Source of the DNA: CAJCIW01 sp963833965
Lineage (GTDB): Bacteria; Chlamydiota; Chlamydiia; Chlamydiales; Rhabdochlamydiaceae
Direction of reading: 5' to 3'
Assembly (NCBI GenBank): GCA_963833965.1
Contig: CAWHZZ010000003.1
Span: forward strand, 744,001 to 808,000
DNA length: 64,000 nucleotides
This document shows positions 9,802 through 18,937 of this stretch, one piece after another. How positions within the stretch are numbered: position 1 is the stretch's first letter; every line of letters starts with the position of its first letter. Below the pieces are notes generated by a model that was not told the origin of the DNA, searched no databases, and saw only the letters and a list, made by a program, of their open reading frames with translations. A program made the translations under genes and the position numbers.

Positions 9802-9941
9802 TTCCGATTTTCCTTTTTTGCATCTCATTTTCCACATAGCAGAGGTTCTTTTCCATTGGAAAATAGCCTATGGAGGTCCAACACCATTGCAAAATTTGAG
9901 TTTGCTGTGGTACGTTGCTCTGATAAAAAAATCCACAGTTA

Positions 9942-10949
9942 ATGACCATCACCGCACTTCCCTCGCCCCAAGAATTGAAAATCCGCTTGCCCATGACGCC
10001 GCATACCGCGGCGTTCATTGCGCAATCGCGAGAAACAGCCAAGCGCATCGTCCAAGGGAAAGATCCCCGCAAGGCGCTGATTGTGGGGCCTTGCTCGATT
10101 CACGACTGCAAGTCAGCGATGGAGTATGCGGGGCGTTTCAAAGAGCTTGCGGATGTTGTTGGCAGGAATTGCTTCATGGTGATGCGTGTGTACGTGGAAA
10201 AGCCGCGGACATCAACGGGCTGGAAAGGGCTACTGTATGATCCTCATCTCGATGGGAGCCACGACATTGAAACGGGTTTGTTGTGGACGCGGGAATTGCT
10301 TTTAGCTCTCGCGGAGAAAGAGGTACCGGCCGCCACTGAGTTTGTCGATCCACTCGCCTCTTTGTATTTCGAAGATCTTGTCGCTTGGGGGTTTATCGGC
10401 GCACGGACGTCAGCCTCTCAGCCTCACCGGCAGTTTGCTTCGGGATGCGCCATGCCGATCGGCTTTAAAAACAGCACCGATGGCAACCTCGACAATGCTG
10501 TGCATGGCGTTTTATCGGCGACCGCTCCGCATGCGTCGATGGGCGTCGATGAGGAAGGCAGGCTCTGCGCTGTGCAGAGCAGGGGGAACAATTTTTCGCA
10601 CATTGTCCTGCGTGGCGCCCATGATTTCACGAATTACGATCCCGAATCGGTTCGATCGGCCTTGGAAGCTCTTAAAAAATATCAATTGCTGCCAAGACTT
10701 ATGATCGACTGCTCGCATGGAAATTGTCAAAAGAGTTTCGAGAAGCAGCAAAGCGTCTTTATATCGGTTTTAGAACAAAACAATGACAGCATCTTTGGGC
10801 TGATGCTGGAGAGCCACCTCGCGAGCGGCAGCCAACCTTTGACGGAAGATCTCTCCCGGCTTAAATACGCGGTCTCAATCACCGATCCCTGTTTAGATTG
10901 GCAGAGAACGGAAGCTTTGATTTACTCGGCGGCTTCGGTGCTTTCTTGA
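9942..10949 (+). CDS. aroG: 3-deoxy-7-phosphoheptulonate (DAHP) synthase, class I
   Basis: First enzyme of the shikimate pathway: condenses phosphoenolpyruvate and erythrose 4-phosphate to DAHP in the cytoplasm. The 335-residue product has the AroF/G/H hallmarks: VGPCSIHD, YVEKPRTSTGWKG, GARTSASQPHRQFASG, GFKNSTDGN and IDCSHGN near the C-terminus, where metal and substrate ligands lie. Length is close to the usual 350; the N-terminal regulatory extension is slightly shorter. Its 3' end overlaps the convergent lipoprotein gene by 28 bp. Which of the aroF/G/H regulatory types it represents cannot be told. Confidence 0.93.
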   Translation: MTITALPSPQELKIRLPMTPHTAAFIAQSRETAKRIVQGKDPRKALIVGPCSIHDCKSAMEYAGRFKELADVVGRNCFMVMRVYVEKPRTSTGWKGLLYDPHLDGSHDIETGLLWTRELLLALAEKEVPAATEFVDPLASLYFEDLVAWGFIGARTSASQPHRQFASGCAMPIGFKNSTDGNLDNAVHGVLSATAPHASMGVDEEGRLCAVQSRGNNFSHIVLRGAHDFTNYDPESVRSALEALKKYQLLPRLMIDCSHGNCQKSFEKQQSVFISVLEQNNDSIFGLMLESHLASGSQPLTEDLSRLKYAVSITDPCLDWQRTEALIYSAASVLS

Positions 10950-11380
10950 TTGATCGTGATTAAATTCACCCAAAGCTGGTGTTTCCACTCGCGGAACACT
11001 TCCCCATCTTCGGTCACGATTTCTGCCTTATAAGTCAAAATCCCGCCCGTTTTTTCATAATCTTGGTTGAGCAGGCGGTAGGTGGCAAAGTCCATCCGCC
11101 GTTCGATCGGGATCTTGATTTGCCGGGTGGTGTAATCCCACAAGATCAGGTCTAAGACAATCTGGGGCTTTTTGTTGAAAATCTCTTTAGGGACCCTCCA
11201 ATCGAGGATCAACATCTGGCCGATGGGCGGGTGCTCTAGCCTCGGGTCAGGGGTCGACACGCGGTTGCTGGCCAAATAGCGCACATCCACCCATTCCTGG
11301 CAAATAGAGAGGTAATACTGGCGGCAGCCGGGTAAAAAAAAGAGTGCGATGGGCAGGAGGAAAAGAAACCAATTTCTCAT
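10922..11380 (-). CDS. Putative lipoprotein, function unknown
   Basis: A 152-residue protein with a lipoprotein signal: basic MRN, a hydrophobic core and lipobox LPGC with Cys19 as the lipidation site. The mature part is mostly beta-strand in pattern, with a 'VPKEIFNKKPQIVLDLILW' segment and a 'GGILTYKAEIVTEDGE' segment. I recognise no family. It probably sits in the periplasm or on the outer membrane. It is convergent with aroG (28-bp overlap) and divergent from the Nudix gene at 11428. Confidence 0.8.
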   Translation of the reverse strand: MRNWFLFLLPIALFFLPGCRQYYLSICQEWVDVRYLASNRVSTPDPRLEHPPIGQMLILDWRVPKEIFNKKPQIVLDLILWDYTTRQIKIPIERRMDFATYRLLNQDYEKTGGILTYKAEIVTEDGEVFREWKHQLWVNLITINQESTEAAE

Positions 11381-11427
11381 GGAAAATAACTTTAAAATAG
11401 AATAAAGTTAAGGGCATTTGGCCAAAT

Positions 11428-11934
11428 ATGCAAGAAGAAAAAAACGAATCTGTTTATGGCATCCTGTTCAATGCGGCGAGGACTGAAGTTTTAATGGTCC
11501 AGCGGCGCGATATTCCGGTGTGGGTATTGCCTGGGGGCGGACTCGACAAAGGCGAGGCGCCGGAAGAGGGGACGCTAAGAGAAGTTCTCGAGGAAACCGG
11601 GTACAAGACAGCGATTGTCCGAAAAGTCGCGGAGTATCTCCCCGTCAACAAAATGACGAAGTTTTCACATCTTTTTGAGTGCCGGATTATCAGCGGGTCG
11701 ATGCAGACAAGCGCGGAGACTAGGGATATCCGTTTTTTTCCCTTAAATGCCCTTCCGCCTCTTCCGCCTCCCTATGAGGGGTGGATTCGCGATGCGGCGG
11801 CCAATCACCCTGCCGTACTTAGCAAAGAGATCGAAGGAGTTTCTTATTGGGTCCTCGTCAAATTGCTTGTCCAGCACCCAATTTTGGTTGGCCGCTACTT
11901 GCTCACCAAGCTCGGCATCCACATCAATCGTTGA
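11428..11934 (+). CDS. Nudix hydrolase (MutT-like)
   Basis: A 168-residue protein with an intact Nudix box at residues 37-59: Gly37, Glu43, Arg51-Glu52, Glu55-Glu56 and Gly58. An N-terminal strand pair (SVYGILFNAARTEVLMVQRRD) leads into PGGGLDKGE, the MutT-type arrangement. It probably cleaves a nucleotide or nucleotide-sugar pyrophosphate; the substrate is unknown. The C-terminus is hydrophobic (LLVQHPILVGRYLL) but too short to call a membrane anchor. It is not closely similar to the Nudix protein at 3856. Its 3' end overlaps fumC by 11 bp on opposite strands. Confidence 0.85.
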   Translation: MQEEKNESVYGILFNAARTEVLMVQRRDIPVWVLPGGGLDKGEAPEEGTLREVLEETGYKTAIVRKVAEYLPVNKMTKFSHLFECRIISGSMQTSAETRDIRFFPLNALPPLPPPYEGWIRDAAANHPAVLSKEIEGVSYWVLVKLLVQHPILVGRYLLTKLGIHINR

Positions 11935-13324
11935 GATTGACCATTTTGCTCGGATCGATAGCCTCATCGAACTCCTTCTCTTTCATGTAGCCTAAACTTA
12001 AGACCGCTTCTTTCAAAGTCATGTGTTCCTTGTGCGCTTTTTGCACTGCCTTAGCCGCTTTGTCATATCCGATGATCGGATTTAACGCGGTCGCCAGCAT
12101 CAAGGAATTCTCGACATGCTTTTTGATTCCTACCTCATTCGGAGTGATTCCTGCAAGGCATTTATCATGAAAGTTAATGGCCATATCGGCAAGAAGATCG
12201 ATGGACTTGAGCAAATTATAGATGATCACTGGTTTGTAAACGTTCAGCTCAAAATTGCCTTGAGAGCCCGCCATACTGATCGCAAGGTCGTTCCCATAGA
12301 CTTGGCAAGAGACCATCAGCATGGCTTCACATTGCGTCGGATTGACTTTTCCGGGCATGATAGATGATCCGGGTTCATTTTCAGGGAGATTGAGCTCCCC
12401 GATGCCGCTGCGCGGTCCTGAACCCATCCAAGCGATGTCTGAGGCGATTTTAAAATAAGAGCATGCCAGCCGCTTCAACGCGCCGCTCATTTCGACGATC
12501 GAATCGTTGGTCGCCAACGCTTCGAACTTATTGCGGGCGGAGACAAAATTCAACCCTGTAATCTCGCTGATGACCTCGGCGGCACGCTTGGGGTATTTGG
12601 GGTGGGCGTTCAGTCCTGTGCCGACAGCCGTTCCCCCCAAAGCGATCTCCGACATGTGCTTGAGCGCATTTTCAATCGCCTCGATCCCCTGCTCAATTTG
12701 GGCGGCGTAGCCAGAAAATTCTTGACCAAGGCTCAGCGGCGCAGCGTCCATGAGATGCGTGCGGCCGATTTTTATGATCCTTCGGAATTCTTTCGCTTTT
12801 TTCCTAAAACCCTCGAGCAAGACTTTGAGGTTTGGGAGAAGTTTTTTGCGGATTTCCAGCACCGCGGCAATGTGCATCGCGGTCGGAAAGACGTCATTGG
12901 TCGATTGCGATTTATTGACATCATCGTTGGGGTGGATCGGCGCCTTTGAGCCAATTTTGCCTCCTGCCATCTCGATAGCGCGGTTGCTGATCACCTCGTT
13001 GACGTTCATGTTCGTCTGCGTTCCGGAGCCCGTCTGCCAGATGACGAGAGGGAAATGATCGTCGAGCTTGCCCCCGATCACTTCATCGGCAGCCTTGATG
13101 ATGAGTTCCATCTTCTCTTTGGGAAGAAGTCCAAGCTCGCAGTTGACGATGGCAGCGGCCTTTTTGATTAAAGCGAGCGCATGAACGACCTTGATGGGCA
13201 TGCGGTCGCCGCCGATCTTGAAATTCATTCGCGATCGCTGCGTCTGAGCGCCCCAATAACATCCCTCAGGGACCTCGACATCGCCCAACGTATCTTTTTC
13301 GATGCGAACTTTTTCTTTGCCCAT
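11924..13324 (-). CDS. fumC: Fumarate hydratase class II
   Basis: Converts fumarate and water to L-malate in the TCA cycle; iron-independent homotetramer. The 466-residue length is typical. The fumarase/aspartase signature GSSIMPGKVNPTQCE lies near residues 317-331; TGSGTQTNMNVNEV and the IGRTHLMDAAPLSLGQE segment supply other active-site residues, including the catalytic His of GRTHLMDA. The latter motif separates fumarase from aspartase (GRTQLQDA). The gene stands alone on the minus strand. Confidence 0.96.
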   Translation of the reverse strand: MGKEKVRIEKDTLGDVEVPEGCYWGAQTQRSRMNFKIGGDRMPIKVVHALALIKKAAAIVNCELGLLPKEKMELIIKAADEVIGGKLDDHFPLVIWQTGSGTQTNMNVNEVISNRAIEMAGGKIGSKAPIHPNDDVNKSQSTNDVFPTAMHIAAVLEIRKKLLPNLKVLLEGFRKKAKEFRRIIKIGRTHLMDAAPLSLGQEFSGYAAQIEQGIEAIENALKHMSEIALGGTAVGTGLNAHPKYPKRAAEVISEITGLNFVSARNKFEALATNDSIVEMSGALKRLACSYFKIASDIAWMGSGPRSGIGELNLPENEPGSSIMPGKVNPTQCEAMLMVSCQVYGNDLAISMAGSQGNFELNVYKPVIIYNLLKSIDLLADMAINFHDKCLAGITPNEVGIKKHVENSLMLATALNPIIGYDKAAKAVQKAHKEHMTLKEAVLSLGYMKEKEFDEAIDPSKMVNLND

Positions 13325-13387
13325 AAACTAATTAATACCTCGATTTTTTATAAATTCCAATAGAAAATCAACGCGCGAAAAATTTTC

Positions 13388-13416
13388 TTGATTAATAAAT
13401 AAAAAATAGATATTAA
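13388..13416 (+). promoter_or_regulatory. Possible sigma-70-type promoter
   Basis: TTGATT (13388-13393) and TATTAA (13411-13416) are separated by 17 bp in an AT-rich tract, about 50 bp before the strong ribosome site of the gene at 13467. AT-rich sequence throws up such matches often, so this is only a candidate. Confidence 0.3.
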
Positions 13417-13466
13417 TATAATTATAGGATCGAAAGATAGATTATTTCATTATTAAGGAGGAAACC

Positions 13467-13823
13467 ATGAAATATGTTTCAGCAATTATGCTTACATTAG
13501 GAACAGCCGCTGGTCTATTGAGCGCATCGGCTACCTCTTCAGTGGAAAACCAAGAAGTCGCCATGAATAACAACGCAGCGCCGCAAGTGGCCAAAGTTCA
13601 ACCCGTCCAAGATCCCAATAGTTCCATCAAAATCATCGCTCCGCACAATGACCTCGAAGCCGCTATCCGCTCTTCTGAAAAAGGCGATATTCTGATTTTA
13701 GGGACCGATGGCTGGTACCGGGTAGAAGGAAGGACACTTCAGCAAGGAACACGAGTTTATGTTCTTAGCAAAGCTGGCTCTCCTATTGCCGTATTCCCTA
13801 AAGAAGGCGAAACCGTACGATAA
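13467..13823 (+). CDS. Small exported protein, function unknown
   Basis: A 118-residue protein with a Sec-type signal peptide (MKYVSAIMLTLGTAAGLLSASA) followed by a low-complexity linker (about 25-50) and a compact domain (about 50-118) with a WYRVEGRTL turn. I recognise no family. It is preceded by a near-perfect ribosome site (AAGGAGGAAACC) and followed within 11 bp by a strong hairpin, so it is probably a well-expressed monocistronic gene. Location is likely periplasmic. Confidence 0.8.
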   Translation: MKYVSAIMLTLGTAAGLLSASATSSVENQEVAMNNNAAPQVAKVQPVQDPNSSIKIIAPHNDLEAAIRSSEKGDILILGTDGWYRVEGRTLQQGTRVYVLSKAGSPIAVFPKEGETVR

Positions 13824-13834
13824 TGTTTCCCCTG

Positions 13835-13864
13835 AAGACGCTAAATGTCCATTTAGCGTCTTCA
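13835..13864. terminator. Bidirectional hairpin between convergent genes
   Basis: A perfect 14-bp stem (13835-13848 with 13851-13864) around a 2-nt centre, between the stop of the exported-protein gene and the stop of the second atpK. There is no long T run, but the position between converging genes suits a shared terminator. Confidence 0.7.
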
Positions 13865-13875
13865 GAAATCGTCTC

Positions 13876-14298
13876 TTATATCAGGAGTAAGGCAAACACG
13901 AAGGCAAAGAGTGAGAATGACTCGACGATGCCTAGCGCCGCAAAGCACTTGCCGATGATGGCAGGCTGCTTGGCTGCCGCTTGGATTCCCGACGCCGCGC
14001 ACATGCCCTGATACATCGAAGAAAAAAGCAGAGCAAGCCCTACAGAAAAGCCAATGCCGATCGCAGACATCGGGCTCAAAGAGCCTGCCTGGATTGCATT
14101 TTTCATCAAAAGCATTAAGACAAAGCCGTAAATCGATTGGGAAGAAGCGACCGCCGACATCCCGATGAATTTGCCATGATTCTCCTCGACGCGGCTCATG
14201 ACGCCATGGGAAGCCATTCCGCCAATCCCGCAACCGATTGAACTCCCCACACATCCCAATCCCAGCACTATCGCTGGGCCAACCATACTATAGTCCAT
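13876..14298 (-). CDS. atpK: V-type ATP synthase subunit K, second copy
   Basis: Proteolipid of the membrane rotor: 140 residues, four predicted helices made of two fused hairpins, with the ion-carrying Glu126 in the last helix (GIVESFSLFAFVF). It is very similar end to end to the copy at 16559, sharing the first-helix LGLGCVGSSIGCGI and the whole last 27 residues; differences are mostly conservative. This copy is cut off from the ATPase operon by two plus-strand F-box-like genes and must use its own promoter, probably in the AT-rich 14299-14497 spacer. Both rotor copies look functional. Confidence 0.92.
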   Translation of the reverse strand: MDYSMVGPAIVLGLGCVGSSIGCGIGGMASHGVMSRVEENHGKFIGMSAVASSQSIYGFVLMLLMKNAIQAGSLSPMSAIGIGFSVGLALLFSSMYQGMCAASGIQAAAKQPAIIGKCFAALGIVESFSLFAFVFALLLI

Positions 14299-14497
14299 AT
14301 TGGCCTCCCCTCATCAAAGAGTCGTCAAAAATTTTCCCCAAAAGGATCAAATCATACAGATTGGAGAATTTATTCCAAATTGAGTTTTAAATTTTCTAAA
14401 TAAACCACTGATTATTAATAACTTAAATACATCATTGTAAGATATTATTTAATGATGTAAAATATTAATATAAAAATCGTAAAAATTAGGTAAAAAT

Positions 14498-15244
14498 ATG
14501 GCCATACAAACTTTACAAAATTCAAGCTACTTTGCTGATGTCCCTTATGAGATTCTCTATAGACTGGCCAAAAAACTGTCCTCAACCGACCTGCTTATTT
14601 TTAGGACCGTCTGCAAAGGGCTAAAACAACTTTTAGAGGCTTTCAAAGTAGAACCTTACGACATTTGGAAAAAATCTATCCCGTCCGTTTTCGTCTTTGA
14701 CGCGGAATGCTCAAAAGCTGCGGAAGGGCTTCTGGAGGCCATAAAAAAGGGCAATGACGCCAATAATGAGTATCTACGAGCGTTAAAGAAGAGCAAGAAA
14801 TTTGGAAATAAGAAGGAAAAAAAAGCCCAGCTATTGGATACGGAAAAGAAGTTGGAAAATGAGAAACGAGTCATTTCAAAAGCCGCAGGCGAGTTTACAA
14901 AGACCTTCCAAGAGTGTTTGTCCTACTTGAAATTGTCTCCCTCCGAAGTGACCAAGGGAAAGGGTTGGGTTGAGCTGCAGCATTGCCTTGTCTTTCTTTA
15001 TCGCTGGCTTCAAGAACTCCCCGAGGACGACGTAGCCAAAGAGCCCTTTGTGAAAGAGGCAACCGATATGTCCTACAAAAACACGGTCAAATGCATCTTT
15101 TCAGCGATGGTCAACGGCTTTGCGAATTCCAACGACGAGGATCATCAAGCGCAATCTCGATGCCTTCTTGGTTATAAAGAATACGAAACGATGCTGGAAG
15201 AGAGACGTTACCAGAATAAAGGCCGCAGCTTTGAAAATCTTTGA
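14498..15244 (+). CDS. F-box domain protein
   Basis: A 248-residue protein. Residues about 11-58 fit the F-box pattern: DVPYEILYRLAKKLSSTDLL, then FRTVCKGLKQLL and an IWKK exit like the eukaryotic 'slWk' ending. F-boxes bind Skp1 and bring targets to SCF ubiquitin ligases. A Lys/Glu-rich coiled coil (about 85-130) and a helical C-terminus follow. It lacks the ICGS motif of the neighbouring family, so it is a separate type. There is no signal peptide, as expected of a type III effector, but secretion is inference. It is divergent from atpK copy 2. Confidence 0.75.
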   Translation: MAIQTLQNSSYFADVPYEILYRLAKKLSSTDLLIFRTVCKGLKQLLEAFKVEPYDIWKKSIPSVFVFDAECSKAAEGLLEAIKKGNDANNEYLRALKKSKKFGNKKEKKAQLLDTEKKLENEKRVISKAAGEFTKTFQECLSYLKLSPSEVTKGKGWVELQHCLVFLYRWLQELPEDDVAKEPFVKEATDMSYKNTVKCIFSAMVNGFANSNDEDHQAQSRCLLGYKEYETMLEERRYQNKGRSFENL

Positions 15245-15305
15245 AGTTTGAGCCAGTTCGATTATACTGTTGACTAGAGAACGCTCCCTAAAGTTTAGGC
15301 GCAAC

Positions 15306-16562
15306 ATGTCAGCAGTAAAACCTCTTACTATTTTCGAACCCATCCCAAGCGAAGTGCAGGAGATCATCGTTTCTCATTGCGATGTTGACACCCTGCTAAT
15401 TTTAAACGGCGTCAATAAAAGTGGCTCCGAGCACTTCACCAACGAGGGATTCTTTAAGAACTATTTTATCACACAGCACCCGCGCCTCGAGCCCTACGAT
15501 AGGCTTTTCACGGTTTTGCGTTCGACCCACCCATCCAAATGCTGGAAGGTGATGTGCCAAGTGATGCATCTCCCAAAGAATCCAGACATCAATCCGCGGA
15601 TTGCCACTCGAATTACCCCTTCCTTTACGCAAGAAGCGGTCGAGAAAACCCGCTCGCAGATCGATGCCTGCGAACAAATCGACAAGTCGATTTGCGGCTC
15701 AGGTTACCAAGACCCCAATTCACCGATTGATCAAAGATGGAAAGAATTTAAAAAATATGAGCAAGAACATCAAACAGCCGCCAATGAATATCAGTTTGAA
15801 ATACGAAAACTGCAGGAGGCAATCAGGCTTGAATTTGGAGGCAAGCAAGTGGGGGCATTTGTGAATTCTTCGAGGATTTTAAATCAATTTGATAATCATA
15901 CTGAAAAATTTCTTTCCTCTTCCTATGAGGAATTCGTTGAGAAGGCTCCTGAAAACAATGCAGCCATCAGCAGAGATCAATTTTTTTATTGTCAAAAATT
16001 ATCGGAAGCTTCTTTTTTTACGAAACCTCTACTGGAGGAAATCGAAAGAACAAGAACCCAAAAACTGGAATCACGGGAAAAATATAAAGCACTTGAAACA
16101 CAACGAAAAGCGAATGAGGACAAAAAACAGCAATTAATACAGGATCTGGCCAATCCCAGCGAGGCCCATATCATGGCATTAAGCGCTGAGTGGCATCATG
16201 CTCTTAAACTGGAAACCAAACTGACCGACACCGCTTCATTGGAAGCATGCCAGGCTCTCCTCGATGATCTCATTAAAAACCCCGAAAACCGAACGCCAGC
16301 AGCTCATCAGAAGATCCTCGGTTTCATCAACAACTGCCAGCCTAGCCTTCTAACAAGCATTTGGGGCAGGCTCTACTCTCAATACGCAAATCAAGTGATT
16401 CAAGATTGTTGGGCTGAAAAGCATTGCATGGACCATTTGCCGACTTTAAAAGAGCTCATTCAAGACGAACTTCGCGATCTTGAGGCCTACATATCTTCGA
16501 CTTGCCCTCCGATCAATTCTGATCGCGAGTGGGTTTTCACAGTGTCCAACCCATTCTCTTAA
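15306..16562 (+). CDS. F-box-like protein of the ICGS family (paralogue 1)
   Basis: A 418-residue protein sharing layout with the genes at 30805, 35402 and 36680. An F-box-like N-terminus (IPSEVQEIIVSHCDVDTLL with VNK and FFKNYF, about 12-52) leads to a 'HPSKCWKVMCQVM' block. ICGSGYQDPNSPID starts at residue 129; a coiled-coil middle and a C-terminal 'VIQDCWAEKHCMDHL' block follow. I use ATG 15306; a TTG at 15270 is a poorer start. The last 4 bp overlap atpK copy 1 on the other strand. It is a candidate host-directed ubiquitin-ligase adaptor by domain inference. Confidence 0.75.
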   Translation: MSAVKPLTIFEPIPSEVQEIIVSHCDVDTLLILNGVNKSGSEHFTNEGFFKNYFITQHPRLEPYDRLFTVLRSTHPSKCWKVMCQVMHLPKNPDINPRIATRITPSFTQEAVEKTRSQIDACEQIDKSICGSGYQDPNSPIDQRWKEFKKYEQEHQTAANEYQFEIRKLQEAIRLEFGGKQVGAFVNSSRILNQFDNHTEKFLSSSYEEFVEKAPENNAAISRDQFFYCQKLSEASFFTKPLLEEIERTRTQKLESREKYKALETQRKANEDKKQQLIQDLANPSEAHIMALSAEWHHALKLETKLTDTASLEACQALLDDLIKNPENRTPAAHQKILGFINNCQPSLLTSIWGRLYSQYANQVIQDCWAEKHCMDHLPTLKELIQDELRDLEAYISSTCPPINSDREWVFTVSNPFS

Positions 16563-16981
16563 ATTAACAGCAACGCAAACACGAAGGCAAAGAGCGAGAA
16601 CGACTCGACGATGCCAAGCGCGGCGAAGCACTTGCCGATGATGGCGGGCTGCTTTGCCGACGCATAAATGCCGCTCGCAGCGCATTTCCCTTGATAGATC
16701 GAAGAAAAGAGAAAGGCGAGGCCAACAGAGAAGCCGATGCCTATCCCTGAGAGCGGAGAAAGCGTGCCTGCGATGATGCTGTTCTTCATCAAGAGCATGA
16801 GGACGAAACCAAAAATCGCCTGCGAAGAGGAAACGGCGGACATGCCGATAAATTTTCCGTGATTCTCTTCCGTGCGGCTCATCACGGCATGGGAGGCCAT
16901 CCCGCTAATCCCGCAGCCGATCGAACTTCCAACGCAACCTAAGCCCAGCACGAGAGCAGGGCCAACCATACTAAAATCCAT
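16559..16981 (-). CDS. atpK: V-type ATP synthase subunit K, operonic copy
   Basis: Rotor proteolipid of 140 residues with four hydrophobic helices and the conserved ion-binding Glu126 (GIVESFSLFAFVF). It starts 24 bp after atpI stops, so it is the natural last gene of the atpE-DUF2764-A-B-D-I-K operon, in the gene order known for Chlamydia. A near-identical second copy lies at 13876. Confidence 0.95.
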   Translation of the reverse strand: MDFSMVGPALVLGLGCVGSSIGCGISGMASHAVMSRTEENHGKFIGMSAVSSSQAIFGFVLMLLMKNSIIAGTLSPLSGIGIGFSVGLAFLFSSIYQGKCAASGIYASAKQPAIIGKCFAALGIVESFSLFAFVFALLLI

Positions 16982-17005
16982 TTAAATCCCCGTAATTATA
17001 AAATA

Positions 17006-18937
17006 TTAGATATGTTCTTTAGCTTTTAATCGCATTAATGGATGGAAGAGACGACCCCCTCCATCGAAGCAATAATGATACCATTCTATGAAATTAAGAC
17101 GAAGCCCATGTATCACTCCGGCCATAATTCCCAGCATCACGTTGACGCTGTGGCCAGCGAGAATGATTAAGACTCCCAGGAATAGACCAACAGTTTGGCC
17201 CATTTCGTTGAATGTTTCCGCCATTATCGCTCCGGCAAGGCCTAAGGCGTAAAGGCGGAGATAAGAGAGAACGTCCGCAAAGACTTGAATGAGAGTGGCT
17301 ACTTCCCCGATCCCTTTAAGTCTTTTTTGTAAAAGCGCTAAAAAGAGGGCGATGGCAATTCCGGTATAGATTAATTGAAGGCCGATCGCTTCTCCAGTCG
17401 GTTTGTCGACAATGCCCATGAAATGGATCAGCGACGTCGCCTTGAGGATCAAGGGAAAATACATATAAGCCCCGACCATGAAGATCACCCACCCGATTCC
17501 CGACCAGTTCCGCAACAGGTAGCGAAGCAGGCCAAGAGAAATGTGGATCACCCCGATCAGCAATGAAAACTCCAGCAGGATGCTGTCGGAAAAAGAATCG
17601 AGGACCTCGTGTTCGATATGATGGTCTTTGATTTTGACGGCTGCGTCTAGGAACTCCTGCCCCGACTGCACCTGGGCAACGCCACTATATTTTGAGGTCC
17701 AAAATTGATAGACATCGTCGTGATGGGCAAGATGGTAATCGGCCTTTTTTTCGGCAAGGTATTGGACGATTGACAATTTACCGAGCCAGCTTTTGGGACT
17801 GATCGAAATCCCAAAAAACGCCGAGGTCAATATTCCCCAAACAATGCAAGAGCTGGCCAGAATGGTCGCGAGATTTAAAAATCGCTTAGCGCTACCTTTA
17901 AGATTTGGGTATTTGAACTTCAAATAAAGGCAAAGGCCGAGATACATCAGGCCATACCCGCCGTCGGCGACGATCATGGCGAAAAACAGGGCGAAAAACC
18001 AGAACACCCACCCCGATGGGTCGCGGTCGGTCGTCGCCGGAATATCGTAAATTTTAACGAGATCCTCGCCGATGCGCGCCGTCCCCTTATTTTCCATGTA
18101 GGTAGGCACTTTATCGCCCTCTTCGACAAGGATCGGCTCGCAGTGGATCGCCATGCCGTCGATGATCGAATAGAGGACGGCTGTTTTATTGGCGGGCACC
18201 CAGGCTTCGATCGCAAAAAGAGAGTTTTCCAAGGGGAAGACGACCTCTTTTTTGGCGGCGATCAAATTAAAATCATTCAACCTCTCGACCAAAGCTTCAT
18301 GCAGAAAGTCGAGATGGCCGGCGTAGCCTTTGAGTTCGGCCTCCAGTTGATGCAGCGACTCTTTGACAAAGGCCAAATGCGTCTGCAGCTCTCCGAGGGG
18401 CCGGTCGATGCGCATCTCGATCATATCGGGATAGCTGCGCGGCTCTTTGTTGAAGGCGATGAAGTAGTCGAGATCGTAATCGCTGCCGAGGTAAATCACC
18501 TCCTCAGCTATGTTGGCGGCATGGGCCTTTGCCGTTTTCATGCAAAAAAATTGCACCTCGAGTTTGCCCTTTTTCTCGATATAGTCGATGTCCTCGAGCG
18601 AAAAATCGCCAAAGGGGGCCACGCGGACGATCTCCGATTCCAAAAGTCGTTTTTCTTCTGAGAGTTTTTCGACCTCAGCTTTGAGGTCGATGATCCTTTG
18701 CGCCACTTCCTCGGCGAGCTGAAGGTCTCCCCCCTTTTCATACGGCTTTTTCACGGGGAGCTTGCGCAGGATCTTCATCGCACTGAGCAAATGCTGGATT
18801 TCAGCGGGAACTTCGATGGCTTTTTTTCCATGCGGGGGGATGAATTCGACAATCCCCTGCTGTTGAGCTTTGGCAAAAAAGCGGTCAATATCTTCTTTTG
18901 CCCCGAGGATCAGATATTTTTTGACGTCGATGATCAT
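17006..18937 (-). CDS. atpI: V-type ATP synthase subunit I
   Basis: A 643-residue stator subunit. The N-terminal half (1-310) is cytoplasmic, with alternating Lys/Glu-rich coiled coils; the C-terminal half has about seven membrane helices and forms the ion half-channels next to the K ring. The LSYLRLYALGLAGA helix contains the conserved channel Arg, and the last helix segment LNFIEWYHYCFDGGG is typical. Its start overlaps the atpD stop by 4 bp (ATGA). Confidence 0.94.
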   Translation of the reverse strand: MIIDVKKYLILGAKEDIDRFFAKAQQQGIVEFIPPHGKKAIEVPAEIQHLLSAMKILRKLPVKKPYEKGGDLQLAEEVAQRIIDLKAEVEKLSEEKRLLESEIVRVAPFGDFSLEDIDYIEKKGKLEVQFFCMKTAKAHAANIAEEVIYLGSDYDLDYFIAFNKEPRSYPDMIEMRIDRPLGELQTHLAFVKESLHQLEAELKGYAGHLDFLHEALVERLNDFNLIAAKKEVVFPLENSLFAIEAWVPANKTAVLYSIIDGMAIHCEPILVEEGDKVPTYMENKGTARIGEDLVKIYDIPATTDRDPSGWVFWFFALFFAMIVADGGYGLMYLGLCLYLKFKYPNLKGSAKRFLNLATILASSCIVWGILTSAFFGISISPKSWLGKLSIVQYLAEKKADYHLAHHDDVYQFWTSKYSGVAQVQSGQEFLDAAVKIKDHHIEHEVLDSFSDSILLEFSLLIGVIHISLGLLRYLLRNWSGIGWVIFMVGAYMYFPLILKATSLIHFMGIVDKPTGEAIGLQLIYTGIAIALFLALLQKRLKGIGEVATLIQVFADVLSYLRLYALGLAGAIMAETFNEMGQTVGLFLGVLIILAGHSVNVMLGIMAGVIHGLRLNFIEWYHYCFDGGGRLFHPLMRLKAKEHI

